From NCBI RefSeq assembly GCF_017094485.1, contig NZ_CP064786.1:2294001-2358000 (forward strand): a DNA stretch of 64,000 bases. The letters run 5' to 3'. Of the stretch, positions 58,694-64,000 are shown piece after piece. The position numbers were made by a program, and so were the translations under genes. Under the pieces are notes generated by a model, which ran no database searches, was not told where the DNA came from, and worked only from the letters and a program-made list of their open reading frames with translations. Every line of letters starts with the position of its first letter. Positions within the stretch are counted from its first letter, which is position 1. Source of the DNA: Natranaeroarchaeum sulfidigenes (GTDB taxonomy: Archaea; Halobacteriota; Halobacteria; Halobacteriales; Natronoarchaeaceae).

Positions 58694-59839
58694 GTGTTGG
58701 CGGGGTGGGAACTCGTGGTGAAGTCCCCGGCACTCTTCGTCGCCCGGCGGAACCTCTCTCGCAACCGGTTCCGATCGGTTCTCGCGGGGCTCGGGATCCT
58801 CATTGCAGTCGTCGCCATCGCCGCGCTGGGGATCTTTGGGAACGTGCTCTCGCTGGGTGCGGCCGACGCGCTGGGCGATATCGGCAACGAGGTCGTCATC
58901 ACGCCCAACGCCGACGAGGGCTTCGACGAACTCACCGAGCGACAGGTCCAGTCGATCGAGCGCGTCACGGACGACGTAACGGTTGCCCCGATCAGAACGG
59001 AGACCGGGTTAGTCACCCGCGGGACGGAGTCGAGGGCTACGACACTCTATGGGATCGACGACCCCGCCGCGATCTACGAGGCCGACGAAGGGCGGTTGCC
59101 GGACCGGCATACACAGGGAGCTATCCTCGGGAGTAGCGTCGCCGAACAGCTGGATGCGGGCGAGGGTAACGTCGTCACCATCGATGACACCACCTATCGG
59201 GTGATCGCGGTGCTCGAACCGGTCGAGTCGTTCGGCCCACTCACAGCGGATGACGCCGTTCTGTTGCCCGAAAACGCGATTGCGGGCAGCGGGTACGAGC
59301 AGGTGATCCTGCGCGGCGAGGAGACGGGAGCGACGGCTGTGGCGGCCGACGCCGTAAGGGCTGAGCTCAATGCCCGGGAGGAGCGCATCGACGTCTTCGA
59401 GCTATCGGAGATCACCGACGAGATCGACGAGTTCTTTTCGCTCTTGCAGAGCTTTCTGCTCGGGATCGGCTCGATTTCGCTGGTGATCGCGGGCGTGAGC
59501 ATCCTGAACGTCATGTTAATGAGCACCGTCGAGCGGCGCGAGGAGATCGGCGTGATGCGCGCGGTGGGCGTCAAAAAGGGAGAGGTGCTCCGGATGATGT
59601 TGATCGAGGCAGGACTGCTGGGGCTGCTCGGTGCGGTCGGCGGCGTCCTCGTCTCGGTACTGTTGGCCGCCGGGCTGTATCTAACGACGCCCGTTGAGCT
59701 GTGGATCCTGCTCGATCCGGCGAATTTCTTCTATCTCGCGCTGGCCTTTGCCTTCGGGATCGGCGTAAGCCTGCTCAGTGGTGCCTATCCGGCCTGGAAG
59801 GCGGCAAGCGAGCGACCGGTCGACGCCCTGCGGGACTAG
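58694..59839 (+). CDS. ABC transporter permease (FtsX/MacB family)
   Basis: The 381-residue permease starts at GTG 58694 (LAGWELVVKSPALFVARRNLSRNRFRS). It has a first span VLAGLGILIAVVAIAALGIFG, a periplasmic-like domain of about 200 residues (GNEVVITPNADEGFDELTERQVQ..., MacB_PCD) and three C-terminal spans (SISLVIAGVSILNVMLMSTVERREEIGVMRAVG; LLGLLGAVGGVLVSVLLAAGL; FYLALAFAFGIGVSLLSGAYPAWKA). This is the MacB/FtsX topology. With the ATPase and CARDB protein it makes a three-gene operon. Confidence 0.92.
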   Translation: MLAGWELVVKSPALFVARRNLSRNRFRSVLAGLGILIAVVAIAALGIFGNVLSLGAADALGDIGNEVVITPNADEGFDELTERQVQSIERVTDDVTVAPIRTETGLVTRGTESRATTLYGIDDPAAIYEADEGRLPDRHTQGAILGSSVAEQLDAGEGNVVTIDDTTYRVIAVLEPVESFGPLTADDAVLLPENAIAGSGYEQVILRGEETGATAVAADAVRAELNAREERIDVFELSEITDEIDEFFSLLQSFLLGIGSISLVIAGVSILNVMLMSTVERREEIGVMRAVGVKKGEVLRMMLIEAGLLGLLGAVGGVLVSVLLAAGLYLTTPVELWILLDPANFFYLALAFAFGIGVSLLSGAYPAWKAASERPVDALRD

Positions 59840-60093
59840 CCGTCGCCCTCCGACTGGAACGGCTCGCCGACTGCCCCTCGCGGCAGCGTGTTGTGAAGGT
59901 CAGCCATCATCTCGCCCGAAGACTGGTACTGGTCGTCCGGGAGGTCAGCAACGAGCTCGCCGAGGTTTTCCTCGCCATCTGCGAGTCGGAGCGTTACGTC
60001 GTCGAATTCAGCGGCTGCCGCCCCAGGTGCGATCGGATAGTCGAGTTCGCCGAACAGTGCATCCAGGTGGCTCAGCCGGACTTCACGTCCCAT
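59836..60093 (-). CDS. Haloarchaeal DUF5789 family protein
   Basis: The 85-residue protein, MGREVRLSHLDALFGELDYP, then IAPGAAAAEFDDVTLRLADGEENLGELVADLPDDQY, matches the haloarchaeal DUF5789 layout: a short helix, a DYP turn and an acidic second half. Function unknown. I start at ATG 60093; the frame open from 60192 lacks conserved sequence. Its 3' end overlaps the stop of the ABC permease gene by 4 bp (convergent). Confidence 0.82.
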   Translation of the reverse strand: MGREVRLSHLDALFGELDYPIAPGAAAAEFDDVTLRLADGEENLGELVADLPDDQYQSSGEMMADLHNTLPRGAVGEPFQSEGDG

Positions 60094-60198
60094 ACCGGTA
60101 GTACGTGAGACAGAGACATACGTTGATGTGCTAGCTTCGGTGACACGTCTGCAGGGATTCAGAACTGGCAAGTACCCCGGTGTCGATAGCACGACTCG

Positions 60199-60696
60199 AT
60201 GACGCTTTCGGAGGAGGCTCGCGACCGCCTCGCAGACGTCGTGGAGTTACAGCCGACGAAAAACAGCGAGTTACAGGATCGGTGGGGGGTAGAGAGCGGG
60301 AGCGAGGTGCATAGCTACCTCGAATCCGAGCTTGGCAACTACTACTATCGGGACGACAACAGCCTGATCCGTGCGACGAGCGAGGCCAACGATCTGGTCG
60401 ACGTCGAGCCGGGGATCGAATCGGACGAAAACGACGTGCCCAGTGTCGTTCGTGTCCCGGAGTTGCAGGCGCAGGTCCTCGACGTGCTCGCGGGCCCGGA
60501 CGAACGCTCACAGAGCGTCGTCTCCGTGCTCCACGCGCTCCGGGACGCCCACGATATCGATCCCGACACGGAGGACGTCCGCTCGGCACTCCAGAGTCTC
60601 CGTCGCAAAGGTGTCGTCGAGGTCGTGTATCGTAGCGTGCCGACGTTCCGTCTGAGCGTCGATCGGGACGAGCTGGATGTCGAACGCTCGGACTGA
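60199..60696 (+). CDS. Haloarchaeal DUF5797 family protein
   Basis: The 165-residue protein starts MTLSEEARDRLADVVELQPT followed by KNSELQDRWGVESGSEVHSYLESELGNYYYRDDNSLIRATSEA, then ELQAQVLDVLAGPDERSQSVVSVLHALRD. A first winged-helix-like block followed by a second helical domain is apparent. I recognise DUF5797, conserved in haloarchaea, possibly DNA-binding; this is not shown. It is followed 2 bp downstream by the convergent HTH gene. Confidence 0.85.
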   Translation: MTLSEEARDRLADVVELQPTKNSELQDRWGVESGSEVHSYLESELGNYYYRDDNSLIRATSEANDLVDVEPGIESDENDVPSVVRVPELQAQVLDVLAGPDERSQSVVSVLHALRDAHDIDPDTEDVRSALQSLRRKGVVEVVYRSVPTFRLSVDRDELDVERSD

Positions 60697-60697
60697 G

Positions 60698-61000
60698 CTA
60701 CACCGTGTTTTCCGCGGTCTCAGCCTCCCTTTGCTGTATCTCGATCTCTTCGATTGTCCCCCAGTGCTCTCTGGCGGACTCGCTCGGCTCGTAAACTGCG
60801 CCGTACTCGTCGTCAGTCTTCGAGACGACACCGTGTTGCATGAGCACGTCCAGGTGGTGTCTGACAGTCGTGTAATCGAGATCGAGCGCCTTTGCGAGCT
60901 GGTTCGCGTTTCTCGGTCTGTGTTCGAGGGCGTAGACGAGTCGAAGGCGGTTTGGACCCCCGCGACTACTGCCGAAGACGTACCAGAGATCGGCCTTCAT
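60698..61000 (-). CDS. ArsR-type winged-helix transcriptional regulator
   Basis: This 100-residue winged helix has LWYVFGSSRGGPNRLRLVYALEHRPRNANQLAKALDLDYTTVRHHLDVLMQHGVVSKTD. A helix-turn-helix pair (ANQLAKALDLDYTTVRHHLDVL) is followed by a wing (VSKTDDEYGAVYEPSESA). It resembles haloarchaeal HTH_20/ArsR regulators. No metal-binding Cys/His pattern is seen, so it likely senses something other than metals or works as a simple DNA-binding repressor. It has a C-terminal QREAETAENTV tail. Confidence 0.85.
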   Translation of the reverse strand: MKADLWYVFGSSRGGPNRLRLVYALEHRPRNANQLAKALDLDYTTVRHHLDVLMQHGVVSKTDDEYGAVYEPSESAREHWGTIEEIEIQQREAETAENTV

Positions 61001-61186
61001 CTGGTTCCAACGTACTGATGGAGCGATATAAGTACACGCCAGGTACTTGCTCGTGGGTCCGGCCGCTATCCTCGTAAGCTCGGATTTGTATACACAGGAT
61101 GCACATACTGGAGAGAGTTTGGAGAGATCAGGGGCAGAGTTCGGAAATCGTTGAAGCGTGTGATTTCCCTACCTGTATACGTCGTT

Positions 61187-62089
61187 ATGAAACCAGACAG
61201 ACAAAGGCGGACGATTCTGAAAGCGACGGGTGGTGCGATCGTGTTCGGAACCCTTGCAGGGTGTACCGATGCGGCGGACGATCCGGAGGAGGAAGATCCA
61301 GAAGCGGACCCAGACGACGAAGATCCAGAAGAAGAGGAAGATCCAGAAGAAGAGGAAGATCCTGAAGAGGAAGAAGAAGAGGAAGAAGAAGAGGAAGAAG
61401 AGGAAGACGAGATGGCTATGCTTCGCGTCGCGCACCTCTCGCCCGACGCTCCGAACGTCGATGTGTACGTCGACGACGAGCCGACGCTCGAAGACGTCCC
61501 GTTCCGCGCGGTCAGCGACTACCTCGAACTGGAGCCGGAGACCTACAACATCCGGATCACGGCAGCCGGTGACGAGGAGACCGAAGTGTTCAACGAGGAC
61601 GTCGAGCTACCTGCGGGCGCGTTCACCGCAGCAGCCATCGGCGAACTCGACGAGGAAGGGACACAGGAGTTCGCCGTTGAAACGTACGAGGACGACCTCG
61701 AAGATCCGGGAGAGGACGCCCGTGTCCGGGCAGTCCACGCATCACCCGATGCTCCAGCAGTCGACATCGCAGCAAACGGCGATGTTCTGCTCGAAGACGT
61801 CGACTTCGGCGAAGCTGGGGCGGTCGAAGTACCCGCAGGCGAGTACACGCTCGAAATCCGAGCGGCGGGCGAAGAGGAGGCCGTCGCGGAATTCCCGGTC
61901 GAAACCGAGTCGGGGATGGTCTACTCCGCGTTCGCAGTGGGCTACCTCGAACCGGAAGAGGCACCGGCCGACGAGGAGTTCGACCTCGTTCTTACCGTCG
62001 ACAACGAGGGGATGGAAGACGACGAGATGAACGGCGAGGAAGAGGAGAACGGCGAGGAAGAGGAGAACGGCGAAGAAAACGACGTGTGA
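61187..62089 (+). CDS. Tat lipoprotein with two DUF4397 domains and a polyglutamate linker
   Basis: The 300-residue protein has MKPDRQRRTILKATGGAIVF then GTLAGC (Tat signal and lipobox), followed by a linker of about 55 almost purely Glu/Asp/Pro residues at positions 28-75. Two DUF4397-like repeats follow: MLRVAHLSPDAPNVDVYVDDEP and VRAVHASPDAPAVDIAANGDV, each continuing with YLELEPETYNIRITAAG- and AGEYTLEIRAAG-type strands. The C-terminus ends in a second Glu-rich tail (GEEEENGEEEENGEENDV). DUF4397 is an extracytoplasmic beta domain of unknown function. Confidence 0.87.
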   Translation: MKPDRQRRTILKATGGAIVFGTLAGCTDAADDPEEEDPEADPDDEDPEEEEDPEEEEDPEEEEEEEEEEEEEEDEMAMLRVAHLSPDAPNVDVYVDDEPTLEDVPFRAVSDYLELEPETYNIRITAAGDEETEVFNEDVELPAGAFTAAAIGELDEEGTQEFAVETYEDDLEDPGEDARVRAVHASPDAPAVDIAANGDVLLEDVDFGEAGAVEVPAGEYTLEIRAAGEEEAVAEFPVETESGMVYSAFAVGYLEPEEAPADEEFDLVLTVDNEGMEDDEMNGEEEENGEEEENGEENDV

Positions 62090-62152
62090 ATACAACGCTT
62101 ACCGACGTTTCTCGCCAGTAAACGGCAGTCACTGGGCCCTCGCGCTGGCGTA

Positions 62153-63223
62153 TCACGATTTTTTGATCCCTCGAAGCCGAGCGCGCCGAGCGGCGAGCAA
62201 CCGCGTTACCGTCTTCCCCGGCCCTCCGTCAATCGGCCAACCATGCTGTCGCCACGACGGGGGCTCCGGTTCGAAGGCCGGACAGGAGCCGGAACACTCG
62301 TTTGCAGTCTGAACGCGACAGTGCGAACCACACCAGGGGAGCACCTGCCCGTCGCGCTCGCGCGGGCCAAACCACCGACAATCCGGTCGCATCGTGTCGA
62401 CAAAGGACCGCCAGCCGCGTTCGTAGGCTCGTTCTGCGATCCGATACCGGAGCGTCGCTTTCCGATCGGGCGAGACGTACTCGAACGTCGCCGCCGACTG
62501 GTCGAACGCCGAGTCCCCCCCGCCACGGTCCGTGATCCGCGTTCCCGGTGTCGCCGGTTCGAGCGCCTGAGCGTGCCAGGCGATCGACGCCGAGAGCGCT
62601 GTGGGGTCGACTTCCAGTACGCCCGCTTTCACGGGGAGGTCCTCGAACAGCACGGGTGAGACCGCGGCGTCGGTCGCGCGGGTTGCCACCCACGCCTCGT
62701 CGGCCAACCCCAGTGCGACATCTCGTTCGAGCTGAGGCTGTAACGCTGTCGCCGCGCTCGCGTCCAGATCCGGCTTGTTCTCGATGGCGACGATTCGCTC
62801 GACCCACTCGGGGTAGCGATACCGTCGCCGGATCTCGATTCGGTTTCCCGACTTCCGGACATCCAGAATCCCCCGGTCGTCGGCCGCATGGATCGTCTCG
62901 CGGACGTAGCGCCACGGGTAGTCGGGCTCCGGAAGCGCGTCCCGATAGTACGTCCACTCCTCGGGCGCGGAGCGAAGCACGAAGCGCAGGTCGTCGTCCA
63001 GCCGTTCAGTACCGAGATTCGCACGACGTACGAGCGCCTCGCGGGTCGTTTCGACGACGATCGTATCCCAGCGTCGACGTTTCGTTCCCAACTGGCGCGC
63101 GACCAGTGCGACTGTGTCATCTGCAAGCGTGCCACCTGGCGGCCACTCGCGTTCCGCCCAGTAACAGACCCGAAGCTCGAAAGCGAACTCGGAGTCGTAC
63201 TGGATCTGCTCGGTCACGGTCAA
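62153..63223 (-). CDS. Haloarchaeal DUF5787 family protein
   Basis: The 356-residue soluble protein has YDSEFAFELRVCYWAEREWPPGG at the start, WTYYRDALPEPDYPWRYVRETIHAADDRGILDVRKSGNRIEIR, VAIENKPDLDASAATALQPQLERDVALGLADEAWVATRA (a nuclease-like ENKPDLD phrase) and the C-terminal Cys cluster LPWCGSHCRVQTANECSGSCPAF. The pattern matches the haloarchaeal family DUF5787. The Cys cluster is suited to metal or Fe-S binding. Some relatives are annotated as nuclease-like; the ENKPD segment resembles a PD-(D/E)xK motif but is not proof. Confidence 0.8.
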   Translation of the reverse strand: MTVTEQIQYDSEFAFELRVCYWAEREWPPGGTLADDTVALVARQLGTKRRRWDTIVVETTREALVRRANLGTERLDDDLRFVLRSAPEEWTYYRDALPEPDYPWRYVRETIHAADDRGILDVRKSGNRIEIRRRYRYPEWVERIVAIENKPDLDASAATALQPQLERDVALGLADEAWVATRATDAAVSPVLFEDLPVKAGVLEVDPTALSASIAWHAQALEPATPGTRITDRGGGDSAFDQSAATFEYVSPDRKATLRYRIAERAYERGWRSFVDTMRPDCRWFGPRERDGQVLPWCGSHCRVQTANECSGSCPAFEPEPPSWRQHGWPIDGGPGKTVTRLLAARRARLRGIKKS

Positions 63224-63262
63224 ACGAACGCGCGCCGGCCATCAAAACCGTTCCGCCGCTCG

Positions 63263-63754
63263 CTAGGACTCGTCACCGGCTCCCTCACGGACCTTCACCG
63301 CCATCCCGGTCTCGAAATCATACATCGCGTCGGCCGATAGCTCCGCCCGCCCGACCGCGAGCAGGTCACCGGTCTCGTGGACGACCAGCGCCTCATCGCC
63401 CGGGCGGAGGTCGTCGTCCACCTCGTCGATGAATTTGGCGAAGACGTTCTTGCCGTCGCGGACGAACGGCTCGCTCTCGTCGCCGACGACTACGCGATTG
63501 CGCGGCGGGGAGAGCGTGAGAAGCCGTCGACCCCCTTCGATACCGAGCGTGTACCGCCCGTCGACGTTCAGCGAGACGATCCGGTTCGACTCGCCGATTA
63601 CCTGCTGGGGCCTGCCCGAACTGCTGCGTTTGATCGTGAACCGTCCGTCTTCGGGAAACAGTGCTCGCCCTGCCCCGCCGCCGAACTGGTAGTCGGCGAC
63701 CGTCCGGAGCTGCTCACCGTCCTCGCCGAGTCCGGTGTTCGCGTCCTCGCTCAT
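63263..63754 (-). CDS. PUA-domain protein
   Basis: The 163-residue protein has a C-terminal half that follows the PUA pattern: FVRDGKNVFAKFIDEVDDDLRPGDEALVVHETGDLLAVGRAELSADAMYDFETGMAVKVREG. It has the signature GKNVF...D..LRPGDE...V....LLAVGRA. The N-terminal half carries GGGAGRALFPEDGRFTIKRSSSGRPQQV. PUA domains bind tRNA or rRNA. Small archaeal versions accompany tRNA-modifying enzymes (archaeosine and pseudouridine), but none is nearby. Confidence 0.83.
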   Translation of the reverse strand: MSEDANTGLGEDGEQLRTVADYQFGGGAGRALFPEDGRFTIKRSSSGRPQQVIGESNRIVSLNVDGRYTLGIEGGRRLLTLSPPRNRVVVGDESEPFVRDGKNVFAKFIDEVDDDLRPGDEALVVHETGDLLAVGRAELSADAMYDFETGMAVKVREGAGDES

Positions 63755-63909
63755 TGTCGAGTGCAGGAGTTCGGTGCGTGAAAGCGCTTCGACATTCCAT
63801 AGCAGATCAGAACTGACACCTGCAGATTCTGCGAGTCGTTATCAACCCACAACGTATCAGCCAAAGGGGGAAACCTATAAACTAGAAGCCCTCACTGGCT
63901 GGTATACAA

Positions 63910-64000
63910 ATGGATACTACGAAAGTGGCGGTAGGTGCGGTCCTCATTGCGATCAGCAGCGTTATTCTTCTCGCAACCGGATCGCTCGACTCCGGAGTTC
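63910..64000 (+). CDS. Start of an open frame with N-terminal signal-like helix (cut by window end)
   Basis: ATG 63910 opens a frame reading MDTTKVAVGAVLIAISSVIL then LATGSLDSGV before the window ends. The first 20 residues are a positively charged start plus hydrophobic stretch, consistent with a signal peptide or membrane anchor. An AT-rich element TATAAACTAG at about 63874-63883 lies about 30 bp upstream, in line with a leaderless promoter. The rest of the gene is outside the window. Confidence 0.55.
   Translation, partial: MDTTKVAVGAVLIAISSVILLATGSLDSGV

Noticed and set aside
61169-61435. Minus-strand frame rich in Phe and Leu resembling a membrane protein
   Set aside because: It is the reverse complement of the Glu-rich GAAGAGGAA tract of the DUF4397 lipoprotein, which automatically reads as Phe/Leu. 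Not a gene.

Overview
The window is a stretch of a halophilic archaeon (class Halobacteria) chromosome. The evidence is uniformly GC-rich coding sequence, very acidic proteins, Tat-type lipoprotein signals, AT-rich TATA elements 22-30 bp ahead of starts with little or no leader, and archaeal or haloarchaeal marker genes: archaellum arlCEFGHIJ, replication factor C large subunit, transcription factor S, NAC, archaemetzincin, Sec61-beta/SecG, F420-dependent NADP reductase, BAT-type regulator, HalOD1 proteins and many DUF families largely confined to haloarchaea. I see no rRNA, tRNA, CRISPR array or transposase. The genus cannot be fixed from the sequence.

Layout. 1-10.4 kb is housekeeping: AIR-synthase-related C-terminus, PPOX-fold protein, archaemetzincin, UPF0146, HAD hydrolase, F420:NADP reductase, thioredoxin, SecG, PdxT, DUF151 nuclease, HisE and HisH, heme A synthase and a degenerate M24 protein. 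Into this sits a Tat-exported N-acetylmuramoyl-L-alanine amidase with two SH3-like repeats. A 64-bp copy of the hisH 3' end lies between the amidase and hisH. 10.4-13.9 kb holds the malic enzyme/phosphotransacetylase fusion, RNase HI and a small membrane protein.

14-28.5 kb is the motility region: a membrane-anchored Ig-like surface protein, the arlCE-F-G-H-I-J operon, an AbrB/PIN toxin-antitoxin pair, an ArlD-like protein on the opposite strand, two archaellin genes (the second with an acidic insert of about 115 residues), and a receiver-GAF-BAT-HTH regulator. 28.5-34.5 kb carries bioB (with a candidate BirA operator over its start codon), bioF, rfcL, a universal stress protein and an amidohydrolase. 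34.8-40.4 kb contains a MinD/ParA-like protein with a destroyed P-loop and a long acidic tail, a methyltransferase, a secreted HExxH protein and a second AbrB/PIN pair.

40.4-45.6 kb is an electron-transfer flavoprotein operon on the minus strand (ferredoxin, etfB, etfA, fixC-fixX fusion, small partner). It connects acyl-CoA or similar dehydrogenation to the quinone pool. 45.7-52.5 kb holds small zinc proteins, a bactofilin/halofilin-like beta-solenoid protein, Tat lipoproteins, a HalOD1/zinc-finger/HalOD1 trio, an HNH protein, a glutamate-cysteine ligase-like enzyme and an aldo-keto reductase. 52.5-64 kb contains NAC-trmI, a third toxin-antitoxin pair, TFS, a CARDB-protein/MacB-type ABC transporter operon, several haloarchaeal DUF proteins, a DUF4397 lipoprotein and a PUA protein. 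The window ends inside a gene that starts at 63910.
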